NCBI RefSeq assembly: GCF_009733595.1
Contig: NZ_WOFH01000002.1
Location: 620,001 to 684,000, forward strand
Direction: 5' to 3'
DNA length: 64,000 bases
DNA from: Actinomadura litoris
GTDB taxonomy: Bacteria; Actinomycetota; Actinomycetes; Streptosporangiales; Streptosporangiaceae
Both the position numbers and the translations under genes were made by a program. This document shows, piece after piece, positions 1 to 7,272 of this stretch (within the stretch, counting starts at the first letter, position 1; each line of letters starts with the position of its first letter). Under the pieces are notes generated by a model. The model ran no database searches. It was not told where the DNA came from and was given only the letters and a program-made list of their open reading frames with translations.

Positions 1-1000
1 CGGCCGCGACCTTGCGCAGCCCGTCGTTCAGCCGCGCGCCCTGCCGCTCGGCGTTGGCGACCAGGCCCTCGTCGCGGACGACCTCCAGCGTGGCGAGCGC
101 GGCGGCGCAGGCGACCGCGTTGCCGCCGTAGGTGCCGCCCTGCGAGCCCGGCCGGGCCCTCTCCATCACGGCCGTGGGCGCCGCGATCGCCGACAGCGGG
201 AACCCGCTGGCCAGGCCCTTGGCCGTGATCAGGACGTCGGGCCGCACGGCCGCGTGCTCGTGGCCCCAGAAGCGGCCCGTCCGGCCGACGCCGGTCTGGA
301 CCTCGTCCATCACCAGCAGGATCCCGTGCCGGTCGGCACGCTCGCGCAGGCCCTCCAGGAATGCGGGCGGCGCGGGCACGTAGCCGCCCTCGCCGAGGAC
401 GGGCTCGACGACGAACGCGGCGGTGTCGGCGGGGGCGCTGGTGGTCGCGAGGACGTAGTCCAGCTCGCGGAGCGCGAAGCGGGTCGCCTCGTCCTCGTCC
501 CACCCGTACCGGTAGGACTGCGGGAACGGGGCGACGGCGGCGCCCGGCATCAGCGGGCCGATCCCGGCGCGGAACTTGGTGCCCGCCGTCGTGAGGGCGG
601 CGGCGCCCATCGTCCGGCCGTGGAAGGAGCCGTGGAAGACGACGATGTTCTGCCGCCCGGTCGCGTGCCGCGCCAGCCGGATCGCGGCCTCGACGGCCTC
701 GCTGCCGCTGTTGAGGTAGAACAGCGAGTCCAGGCCGTCCGGCAGCACCTCGCCGAGCGCCTCGGTGAGCCGCAGCAGCGGCCGGTGCATGACGGTCGTG
801 TACTGGCCGTGGATCAGCGTGCCGGCCTGCTCCCGTGCCGCCTCGACCACGCGCGGGTGGCAGTGCCCGGTGCTCGTGACGCCGATGCCCGCCGTGAAGT
901 CCAGGTACCGGCGCCCCTCGGCGTCGTAGAGGTAGGCGCCCTCGCCGCGCTCGGCCAGGACGGGGGTGGCCTGCTTCAGCAGGGGGGACAGCGTCGCCAT
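1..1000 (-). CDS. Class III (GABA/ornithine-type) aminotransferase, 3' end cut by window edge
   Basis: PLP-dependent transaminase of the GabT/ArgD class. The visible 333 residues begin MATLSPLLKQ and include the aspartate motif VMDEVQTGVGRTG and the PLP-lysine motif ITAKGLASG, so both cofactor anchors are present; the last ~80-100 residues lie left of the window. ATG at 1000 is preceded by GGAG at a spacing of about six bases. It is the last gene of the minus-strand operon headed by the DUF3830 gene, 85 bp downstream of the gntR stop, and has its own copy of the operator palindrome in that gap. It probably transaminates an amino acid released by the neighbouring amidase/racemase enzymes; the substrate is not readable from sequence. 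Confidence 0.9.
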   Translation of the reverse strand, partial: MATLSPLLKQATPVLAERGEGAYLYDAEGRRYLDFTAGIGVTSTGHCHPRVVEAAREQAGTLIHGQYTTVMHRPLLRLTEALGEVLPDGLDSLFYLNSGSEAVEAAIRLARHATGRQNIVVFHGSFHGRTMGAAALTTAGTKFRAGIGPLMPGAAVAPFPQSYRYGWDEDEATRFALRELDYVLATTSAPADTAAFVVEPVLGEGGYVPAPPAFLEGLRERADRHGILLVMDEVQTGVGRTGRFWGHEHAAVRPDVLITAKGLASGFPLSAIAAPTAVMERARPGSQGGTYGGNAVACAAALATLEVVRDEGLVANAERQGARLNDGLRKVAA

Positions 1001-1010
1001 GGGAACTCCG

Positions 1011-1027
1011 TAGGATTGTCGACAATC
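1011..1027. promoter_or_regulatory. GntR operator-like palindrome, copy 1
   Basis: The core ATTGTCGACAAT (1015-1026) is a perfect 12-bp palindrome with a TAGG extension on one side. It sits 11-27 bp upstream of the aminotransferase ATG, between that gene and gntR. The same element recurs at 2559-2575 and 4038-4055, always next to genes of this cluster, which makes the encoded GntR/FadR protein the likely binder (inference). Confidence 0.75.
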
Positions 1028-1085
1028 TGCAAGCCCATGGCACCACGCGCCCCGCCCTCCTGTCCAGGGCGGGGCCGGGTGTTCC

Positions 1086-1745
1086 TCAGGACGGGCGGAG
1101 CCGCTCGATCGAGTCGGTCATGTGCTCCTCGATGAGCCGCAGCAACCGCTCCTCCGCGCCGTCGCCGATCGCGTCGACCAGCCGCCGGTGCTCGTCGACC
1201 AGCTCGGACGGCTCGGGGTAGGTGTCCTGGAGCGCGTTCAGGCACATCCGGGTCTCGACCAGCAGGGTGTGCGCCATCCGCTCCAGCCGCGGGCTGCCGG
1301 ACGCGCTGACCAGCACCTCGTGGAAGGCCTGGTCGGCGTCGCTCATCGCGACCCGGTCGCGCTCGCGCGCCGCGTCCACCAGCGCCTCCAGCGCGTCGGT
1401 GAGCCGCGCGACGGCCTCGCCCCGGTTCCGCTCCATGATCAGCCGGCACGCCTCGCGCTCGATCGCGAGCCGCGCCAGGTAGACGTCCTCGACGTCGCCG
1501 GCGTCCAGCGTGATCACGAACAGGCCGCGGTGCGGCTCGCTGACCAGCAGCCCCTCCTGGACGAGCCGCTGCATCGCCTCGCGCAGCGGGCCGCGGCTGA
1601 TGCCGAGCCGGGCCGCCAGCTCCACCTCCCCGAGCTGCGCGCCCGGCTCCAGGGAGCCGTACATGATCGCCGAGCGCAGCTCGTCCGAGACGAGCTCGAC
1701 CGTCGATCTGCGGGGGACGGGTTCCAGCTCACCCAACCGGCCCAT
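1086..1745 (-). CDS. GntR/FadR-family transcriptional regulator (FCD domain)
   Basis: 219 residues: an N-terminal winged helix-turn-helix (about 10-75; core LAARLGISRGPLREAMQRL) and an all-helical FCD ligand domain (about 80-215) with the expected Asp and His metal-site positions (ADQAFHEVL, DEHRRLVDAI). FCD regulators usually repress catabolic genes and release DNA on binding a carboxylate ligand. The gene lies inside the operon it probably controls, 24 bp after the second racemase and before the aminotransferase. Three copies of one palindrome in the cluster are its likely operators. Start chosen at ATG 1745; the upstream alternative codons lack a better ribosome site. Confidence 0.93.
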   Translation of the reverse strand: MGRLGELEPVPRRSTVELVSDELRSAIMYGSLEPGAQLGEVELAARLGISRGPLREAMQRLVQEGLLVSEPHRGLFVITLDAGDVEDVYLARLAIEREACRLIMERNRGEAVARLTDALEALVDAARERDRVAMSDADQAFHEVLVSASGSPRLERMAHTLLVETRMCLNALQDTYPEPSELVDEHRRLVDAIGDGAEERLLRLIEEHMTDSIERLRPS

Positions 1746-1769
1746 GCGCGGGCCCCTTTCGTCTGGGGG

Positions 1770-2558
1770 TCAGGGATGTCGCGCCGGCACGGGGCCCGCG
1801 TGGGCCCCGGTGACGGCGGGAGTCGCGAACAGCCTGCCGAGTCCCGCGCGCGGGCGCGGCCCGTCCGTGCCGGAGGCGGCGTGGGCGAGCCGCAGGCCCT
1901 CCCACACGCTCACCTGGTTGGCGGTCAGGACGGGCTTGCCGACCCGCGCCTCCAGCTCGTCGAGCCAGGACACGGTGTGCAGGGCGGTGTCGGGGACCAG
2001 CACGGCCTCGGCGCCGGCGTGGTCGTTGGCCGCCACGAACGCCAGCACCTCGTCGCGGCCCAGCGTGCCGACCTCGGCGGCGGTCACGATGCCGCGCGCC
2101 GACAGCGCCGCGACCTCGATCCCGGCCTCGCCGAGGAACGCGCCGAACCGGTCGGCGACGTCGGCGGGGTAGGTCGCGGCGACCGCGACCCGCCGCACCC
2201 GCAGGTGCCGGGCGGCGTTCACGAACGCGAACGAGGTGCTGGAGGCGGGCACGCCCGCGGCCTCCGCGACGCCTGCGACCTGCGCGGCGGCGCCGTCCCA
2301 GCCGAACACGAAGCTGCCGCTGGTGCACGCCCAGACGGCGGCCTGGACGCCCAGCCCGCGCAGCTCCCGGGCGCCCTCGGCGAGGACGTCGGGGCCGCCG
2401 ATGTCCAGCAGGGCGTCGACCCGGTGGGCGTCCTCGCGCATCAGCGTGTGGACGACCGGCAGCCGCACGCCGCCGAGGGCGCGCTCGATCGCGGGGTAGT
2501 CGTCTTCGGCGCTGAAGCCCGGGTAGAGGAAACCGGCGCGCGGTGCGGTCTGCGGCAT
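1770..2558 (-). CDS. Asp/Glu racemase superfamily enzyme (maleate isomerase/arylmalonate decarboxylase-like), single-cysteine variant
   Basis: 262 residues with the two-lobed Asp/Glu racemase fold signature. The N-terminal-lobe catalytic cysteine is present (VWACTSGSF, Cys78), but the position matching the second catalytic cysteine of its paralogue (FISCTN) reads LVPDTA, so an aspartate (Asp190) replaces it. Two-cysteine members are racemases or cis-trans isomerases; loss of one cysteine is known for arylmalonate decarboxylase, where the opposite one is kept. ATG 2558 directly abuts operator copy 2, with GAGGAAGG at 2575-2582 about 16 bp upstream; an in-frame ATG at 2588 would place the operator inside the coding region, so the start is uncertain. 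47 bp after the first racemase; same operon. Confidence 0.85.
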   Translation of the reverse strand: MPQTAPRAGFLYPGFSAEDDYPAIERALGGVRLPVVHTLMREDAHRVDALLDIGGPDVLAEGARELRGLGVQAAVWACTSGSFVFGWDGAAAQVAGVAEAAGVPASSTSFAFVNAARHLRVRRVAVAATYPADVADRFGAFLGEAGIEVAALSARGIVTAAEVGTLGRDEVLAFVAANDHAGAEAVLVPDTALHTVSWLDELEARVGKPVLTANQVSVWEGLRLAHAASGTDGPRPRAGLGRLFATPAVTGAHAGPVPARHP

Positions 2559-2575
2559 GTTGTCGACAATCCTAC
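2559..2575. promoter_or_regulatory. GntR operator-like palindrome, copy 2
   Basis: The core GTTGTCGACAAT (2559-2570) plus CCTAC (2571-2575) matches copies 1 and 3 with one changed base. It directly abuts the likely ATG of the second racemase, so bound repressor would block a start-proximal promoter or elongating polymerase. The extension faces the other way relative to the gene than in copies 1 and 3. Confidence 0.7.
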
Positions 2576-2605
2576 CTTCCTCGATCATGAAGCGGGGAGC
2601 GGGCC

Positions 2606-3367
2606 TCACGCGGCGGTCGGACGGGTGAGCTGGACCAGCGACTGCCCGGGACCGGCCGCCGGGCGGCCCATCGCGCGCAGCGCCGAGCACATCGTGACCT
2701 GGTTCGCGGTGAGCACCGGCTTGCCGATCATCTGCTCCAGCGGCGCGATGATGTCGTAGGTCGGGACGTTGGTGCAGGAGATGAACACGGCCTCGGCGTC
2801 GGGCGTGTCCACCGCCGAGACCGCCGAGACGATCTCGCCGTACCCGACCTTCCAGATGTGGCTGAGCAGCCCCATCCCGACCGACCCGGCGACGGAGATG
2901 CCGTACTCGCCGAGGAAGGACACGAGCCGGTCGGTCACGGTGTCGATGTAGGGGGTGACGACGGCGATCCGCGAGGCGTTCAGCAGCCGCAGCGACTCCA
3001 CCAGCGCGCCCGAGGTGGTCGCCACCGCCGGGGCGCCCGCCGCGACCATCGTGTGGTGCAGCGCGACCTCGCCCGCCGCGCCGCGGATGAAGCTGCCCGA
3101 CGCGCAGGCGTAGGCCACGGCGAGCGGCTCGGGCGCCAGCACGTCCCGCGTCGCCTGCCGGACGATCGAGTGGTCCGACAGCGCGGAGGCCATCTCGACC
3201 GTCACCGGCACCGGCACGTAGGGCAGCCGGGTCATGAACAGCGACACGTCGTCGGGCGTCCACCGCCACAGCTCGCGGTCGAGCGCGAAGTCGAACGGCG
3301 CGACGACGCCGATGCCGTGCTGGGCGAGCAGTTCGGGACGCTGGACCAGCATGGGGTCGAAGGCCAT
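2606..3367 (-). CDS. Asp/Glu racemase superfamily enzyme (maleate cis-trans isomerase-like), two-cysteine form
   Basis: 253 residues. Both catalytic cysteines of the family are visible: Cys88 in AYACASGSF and Cys198 in FISCTNVPTYD, separated as in maleate isomerase and hydantoin/aspartate racemases. The C-terminal motif GKPVLTANQV is shared with the paralogue immediately downstream. ATG 3367 lies 14 bp after the DUF3830 stop, so the two are probably co-transcribed; the ribosome site is weak, suggesting coupling. Likely reaction: proton or double-bond rearrangement at the alpha carbon of a dicarboxylate or its half-amide. Substrate unknown. Confidence 0.87.
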   Translation of the reverse strand: MAFDPMLVQRPELLAQHGIGVVAPFDFALDRELWRWTPDDVSLFMTRLPYVPVPVTVEMASALSDHSIVRQATRDVLAPEPLAVAYACASGSFIRGAAGEVALHHTMVAAGAPAVATTSGALVESLRLLNASRIAVVTPYIDTVTDRLVSFLGEYGISVAGSVGMGLLSHIWKVGYGEIVSAVSAVDTPDAEAVFISCTNVPTYDIIAPLEQMIGKPVLTANQVTMCSALRAMGRPAAGPGQSLVQLTRPTAA

Positions 3368-3381
3368 CGGGATCGCCGCGC

Positions 3382-3876
3382 TCAGGACTCGGCGCGGCGG
3401 TAGACCAGGCGCTCGCCCACCGCGCCGGACCGCCAGACGTCGTTGCACGCCTCGGCCATCCGGTCCAGGCCCTCGACGATCGTCGCGTACACGTTGCCGG
3501 GCACCCAGCCGACGTCGCCGTTCAGCAGCAGGTTGTTGCGGCCGTAGAAGATCGCGAGGTCGATGACGCCGGGCAGCCCGTGGATGCCCTTCTCCTCCTT
3601 GAACGCCCGGTCGAGCATGCCGCCGGGGAAGGAGAAGTGGACGACGTCGCCCGGGATGGGCGTCACGGTCGGGTTCTCCAGCCCGACCTCGTCCTCGGCG
3701 AACCGCTCCACCATCGTGTACACCTCGTTGCGGGCGTACTTGGCGTGGTAGGCGTCGCCGCCGAGGGGCAGGGCGTTCCACACGGCCGCGCAGGTGCGCG
3801 GCGCGTCCTTCTCCAGCAGCTCGGCCACGCACGAGACGCCGCGCCGCTCCAGTGAGATGGTCATGAGCTTCGGCAT
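3382..3876 (-). CDS. DUF3830 family protein (cyclophilin-like fold)
   Basis: 164 residues resembling DUF3830 (SVAELLEKDAPRTCAAVWNALPL early; NNLLLNGDVGWVPGN late). DUF3830 proteins have a cyclophilin-like beta-barrel and are often encoded beside Asp/Glu racemases, as here; no biochemical function is established to my knowledge. ATG 3876 follows GGGGAGG with a six-base spacer. First gene of the minus-strand operon and divergent from the hydroxyacid dehydrogenase across a 250-bp promoter region holding operator copy 3. It could be a substrate-binding or enzymatic partner of the racemases. Confidence 0.82.
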   Translation of the reverse strand: MPKLMTISLERRGVSCVAELLEKDAPRTCAAVWNALPLGGDAYHAKYARNEVYTMVERFAEDEVGLENPTVTPIPGDVVHFSFPGGMLDRAFKEEKGIHGLPGVIDLAIFYGRNNLLLNGDVGWVPGNVYATIVEGLDRMAEACNDVWRSGAVGERLVYRRAES

Positions 3877-3938
3877 GCCGGACCTCCCCGAGGACAGGGG
3901 TGGGCGAGCGCGTCGCCACCCGAAAGGACTCTTCCGTT

Positions 3939-3948
3939 AGAGCGCTCT
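3939..3948. promoter_or_regulatory. Short palindrome in the divergent promoter region
   Basis: AGAGCGCTCT is a perfect 10-bp palindrome in the 250-bp gap between the DUF3830 gene and the dehydrogenase gene, 63 bp upstream of the DUF3830 ATG. It differs from the GntR-type palindrome and could bind another regulator or be chance in GC-rich DNA. Confidence 0.25.
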
Positions 3949-4037
3949 GGGATCCGTCCTGGCCCTGGGGCAGCGGTTGCGACGGTCTTACAGCACGTTC
4001 AGTGCGGTCGTCCGGCCTGCTCGCCCGTGCCGCGCTG

Positions 4038-4070
4038 ATTGTTGACAATCCTACGAAGCGTTCCTAGCGT
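4038..4070 (+). promoter_or_regulatory. Promoter of the dehydrogenase-amidase operon overlapped by operator copy 3
   Basis: Operator core ATTGTTGACAAT (4038-4049) followed by CCTACG matches copies 1 and 2. Inside it lies TTGACA (4042-4047), an exact -35 hexamer, followed after 17 bp by TAGCGT (4065-4070) as a possible -10. A repressor on the palindrome would cover the -35 box. The predicted transcript starts near 4077, about 50 bases ahead of the dehydrogenase ATG. Confidence 0.65.
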
Positions 4071-4126
4071 GTCAATGCCTTGGCGAGTTGCCTTCTCGTT
4101 ATTTCCCGGACCCGGAGGGGACGCCG

Positions 4127-5125
4127 ATGGACGCTGCCGCGCCCGGCCCCGTGCCGCCACCGCTCGTGGTGGTGCTGACCGGGGACGACGCGCCCCCGAG
4201 CCTGCGGGCGGTGGAGGCGCTGGCGCGCGTCCGCCTCGTCGGAGAGCCGGATCTGGCCGCCGCCCTACCGGGCGCCGACGTCCTGTTCGTCTGGGACTTC
4301 TGGACGGAGGCGGTGGCCGCCGCGTGGCCGCCCTCCGGCGGGCCGGGCTGGGTGCACATCGCGAGCGCGGGCGTCGACCGGCTGCTGTTCCCCGCGCTGG
4401 TCGAGTCCGGCACCGTCGTGACCAACTCCCGGGGCGTGTTCGACGAGCCGATCGCCGAGTACGTGCTCGGCCTGGTCATCGCGCTGGCGAAGGACCTGCA
4501 CGGCACCGTCCGGCTCCAGGGGGAGCGGCGGTGGCGGCACCGCGAGACCGAGCGGATCACCGGGGCGCGCGCGCTGGTCGTCGGCACCGGCCCGATCGGC
4601 CGCGCGATCGGCCGCAGGCTGGCCGGCGCGGGGCTGGCCGTGTCGGGGGTCGGCCGCACCGCCCGCGCCGCCGACCCCGACCTCGGCACCGTCCACCCGA
4701 TGGAGCGGCTGGGCGAGGCGCTCGCGGACGCCGACTACGTCGTGCTGGCCGCGCCGCTCACGGACGCGACCCGCGACATGGTCGACGCCGCGGCGCTGGC
4801 CCGGATGCGGCCCTCCGCGCGGCTGATCAACGTCGGCCGCGGGCAGCTCGTCGTGGAGGACGACCTGGTCGCGGCGCTGCGCGCGGGCGTGATCGCGGGC
4901 GCCGCGCTCGACGTGTTCGTGGACGAGCCGCTCGCCGCGTCCTCCCCGCTGTGGGAGATGCCGAACGTGATCGTCTCCCCGCACATGTCCGGCGACGCGA
5001 CCGGCTGGCGGGAGGCGCTCGTCCAGGTCTTCGCCGAGAACCTCGCGTGCCGGGTCGAGGGCCGCCCGCTGCGCAACGTCGTGGACAAGCGCCTCGGATA
5101 CGTCGGATCGAGAGGGGTTCAGTGA
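4127..5125 (+). CDS. D-2-hydroxyacid dehydrogenase (NAD(P)-dependent)
   Basis: 332 residues of the D-isomer-specific 2-hydroxyacid dehydrogenase family. A Rossmann motif (VVGTGPIGRAIG) and the catalytic Arg/Glu/His set are visible: NVGRGQLVVEDDL, DVFVDEPL and SPHMSG. It would interconvert a 2-oxo acid and a D-2-hydroxy acid in the cytoplasm. ATG 4127 is preceded by GGAGGGG; an upstream in-frame ATG at 4088 has no such site. The stop overlaps the amidase ATG (TGATG), so the two are translationally coupled. Placed in the GntR-type cluster, it probably handles the keto acid made by the aminotransferase. Confidence 0.92.
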   Translation: MDAAAPGPVPPPLVVVLTGDDAPPSLRAVEALARVRLVGEPDLAAALPGADVLFVWDFWTEAVAAAWPPSGGPGWVHIASAGVDRLLFPALVESGTVVTNSRGVFDEPIAEYVLGLVIALAKDLHGTVRLQGERRWRHRETERITGARALVVGTGPIGRAIGRRLAGAGLAVSGVGRTARAADPDLGTVHPMERLGEALADADYVVLAAPLTDATRDMVDAAALARMRPSARLINVGRGQLVVEDDLVAALRAGVIAGAALDVFVDEPLAASSPLWEMPNVIVSPHMSGDATGWREALVQVFAENLACRVEGRPLRNVVDKRLGYVGSRGVQ

Positions 5126-6549
5126 TGGGCGACGCGGCCGACCTCACGGCGACCGAGCTGCTGGAGGGCTACCGGGCCGGGACGCTGTCCCCGGTCGAGG
5201 CGACCGAGGCCGTCCTCGCCCGGATCGACCGCGAGGACCCCTATCTCAACGCGTTCTGCCTGGTCACGGGCGACTCGGCGATGGCCGCCGCGCGCGCCTC
5301 GGCCGACCGGTGGCGGCGCGGCACGACGCTCGGCCCGCTGGACGGCGTGCCGGTCTCGGTCAAGGACGTCCTGCTCACCCGGGGCTGGCCGACGCTGCGC
5401 GGCTCGCGGTCGATCGACCCGTCCGGCCCCTGGGACGAGGACGCGCCCACCGTGGCCCGGGTCCGCGAGGCGGGCGCGGTGATCGTCGGCAAGACCACCA
5501 CGCCGGAGTTCGCGTGGAAGGGCGTCACCGACTCACCGCTCACCGGCGTCACCCGCAACCCCTGGGACCCCTCCCGCACGCCCGGCGGGTCCAGCGGGGG
5601 AGCGGCGGCGGCCGTCGCGGCGGGCATGGCGCCGCTCGCGCTCGGCACCGACGGCGGCGGCTCGGTCCGCATCCCCGCCGCGTTCACCGGCACGTTCACG
5701 CTCAAGCCGACCTACGGCCGCGTCCCGCACTACCCGGCCAGCCCGTTCGGGACGCTCGCGCACGCCGGGCCGATGACCCGCAGCGTGCCGGACGCGGCGC
5801 TGCTGCTCGACGCGATCTGCGGCGCGGACGCGCGGGACTGGTCCGCGCTGCCCCCGCCCGCCGCCGCCTTCACGGGGACCCCCGGCGACCCCGCCGACCT
5901 CACCGGGCTGCGCGTCGCGTTCAGCCCCCGCCTCGGGTTCGCCGCCGTCGACCCGGACGTGGCCGCGCTCGTCGCCGCCGCGGCCCGGGTCTTCACCGAG
6001 CTGGGCGCCGCGGTCGAGGAGGCCGACCCCGGCTTCGCCGACCCGGTCGAGGAGTTCGAGGTCCTGTGGTTCGCGGGCGCGGCCAAGGTCGTCGAGCACC
6101 TGCCCGCGCACGCCCGCGCGGCGCTCGACCCCGGCCTGCGCGAGATCTGCGACCGGGGCGCGGCGTTCACGGCGAGCGAGTACCTCGACGCCACGGCCCG
6201 CCGCATGGAGCTCGGGCGGATCATGGGCCTGTTCCACGAACGCTACGACCTGCTGCTCACCCCGACGCTGCCGATCACCGCGTTCGAGGCCGGCCGGGAG
6301 GCCCCGGCGGGCGCGGCCGCACCCCGCTGGACCGGCTGGACCCCGTTCACCTACCCGTTCAACATGACCCAGCAGCCCGCCGCGAGCCTGCCGTGCGGGC
6401 TCACGCCCGAGGGGCTGCCCGCCGGGCTCCAGGTCGTCGGCGCGCGGCACGCCGACGCGCTGGTCATGCGCGCCTGCCGCGCCTTCGAGCTGGCGCGGCC
6501 CTGGCACGACCTGCGCCCCGCCGCGCTCGGAGCGCCGGTCCCGCACTAG
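5125..6549 (+). CDS. Amidase (amidase-signature family)
   Basis: 474 residues with the full Ser-cisSer-Lys triad: Lys80 (PVSVKDVL), Ser156/157 (TPGGSSGGAAAA) and nucleophile Ser180 (GTDGGGSVRIP). Amidase-signature enzymes hydrolyse small amides, aryl amides or half-amides such as maleamate. ATG overlaps the dehydrogenase stop. Together with racemase/isomerase, DUF3830 and transaminase genes it suggests breakdown of an amide-bearing amino-dicarboxylic compound, though GatA-like or other roles are not excluded by sequence alone. A 12-bp tandem duplication (6541-6564) repeats the stop codon context. Confidence 0.92.
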   Translation: MGDAADLTATELLEGYRAGTLSPVEATEAVLARIDREDPYLNAFCLVTGDSAMAAARASADRWRRGTTLGPLDGVPVSVKDVLLTRGWPTLRGSRSIDPSGPWDEDAPTVARVREAGAVIVGKTTTPEFAWKGVTDSPLTGVTRNPWDPSRTPGGSSGGAAAAVAAGMAPLALGTDGGGSVRIPAAFTGTFTLKPTYGRVPHYPASPFGTLAHAGPMTRSVPDAALLLDAICGADARDWSALPPPAAAFTGTPGDPADLTGLRVAFSPRLGFAAVDPDVAALVAAAARVFTELGAAVEEADPGFADPVEEFEVLWFAGAAKVVEHLPAHARAALDPGLREICDRGAAFTASEYLDATARRMELGRIMGLFHERYDLLLTPTLPITAFEAGREAPAGAAAPRWTGWTPFTYPFNMTQQPAASLPCGLTPEGLPAGLQVVGARHADALVMRACRAFELARPWHDLRPAALGAPVPH

Positions 6550-6570
6550 GCACCGCACTAGGCACGCGGA

Positions 6571-7263
6571 TCAGGACGGCGCGTCGGGGCCCTCGATCTG
6601 GGCCTCCGCCTCGCGCCGCCTCATCTCCTTGCGCAGCCGCTTGTCGTGCTTGCGCGCCCGGCGCTTGACGCCGACGCCGCCCCAGAACGCGAAGCCGCGG
6701 ATGACGACGACGGGGGCGCCCGGCGCGCCGGGGCCGCTGGCCCGCTGGTCGAACCCGCCCATGATCCCGAGGCCCTTGACGTGCACGGTGAGGTCGTCCG
6801 GCACGATGACCTCCACCCCGCCCATGACCGCCAGCACGGAGATCGTCGCCTCCGCCTCCTCGAACCGGGCCTCGCGCAGGTCGATCTTGCCGCCGCCCCA
6901 GAACGCGAACGCGCGGAACCGCCGGGGGACGTTCCACACCCCCGACCGCCGGAACCCGCTCATGATCCCGATGCCGCCCCGCCAGGACGGGGCGCCCCGC
7001 ACCGGCCTAAAGTCGGTCCCCGAGGACGGCGCGGGCGCGGGCGGCGCCGTGCCCTCGGCCGGCAGGTCGCGGGTGAGCGGCTCCAGCTCCGCGTAGGTCT
7101 TGGCCGCGTACACCGCGTCGAGCCGCTCGTCCAGCTCCTCCAGCGTGAGCCGCCCCTCGCCGGCCGCGTCGCGCAGCACCCCGGCGACGCGCTCGCGGTC
7201 GGCGTCGGAGGCCCGCATCTCCGGTGTCGCGGGCCGTCCGGCGCGCTCAGGCAGGTTCGTCAT
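6571..7263 (-). CDS. DUF1707 protein with LiaF-like C-terminal domain
   Basis: 230 residues. The N-terminus carries the actinobacterial DUF1707 (SHOCT-like) motif: MRASDADRERVAGVLRDA followed by LTLEELDERLDAVYAAKT. A variable linker (about 75-95) leads to beta-rich repeats (FWGGGKIDLREARF, VMGGVEVIVPDDLTVHVKG, VVVIRGFAFWGGV) like the LiaF C-terminal domain, which in Firmicutes senses envelope stress. No membrane segment is visible. A basic tail (KRRARKHDKRLRKEMRRRE) ends the protein. It starts 9 bp after the oxidoreductase stop and may be read through from it. Confidence 0.82.
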   Translation of the reverse strand: MTNLPERAGRPATPEMRASDADRERVAGVLRDAAGEGRLTLEELDERLDAVYAAKTYAELEPLTRDLPAEGTAPPAPAPSSGTDFRPVRGAPSWRGGIGIMSGFRRSGVWNVPRRFRAFAFWGGGKIDLREARFEEAEATISVLAVMGGVEVIVPDDLTVHVKGLGIMGGFDQRASGPGAPGAPVVVIRGFAFWGGVGVKRRARKHDKRLRKEMRRREAEAQIEGPDAPS

Positions 7264-7272
7264 GCGCCGAGC

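Noticed and set aside
6541..6564. 12-bp tandem duplication over the amidase stop codon
   Set aside because: Real (CCGCACTAGGCA twice) but only doubles the stop; no visible consequence.
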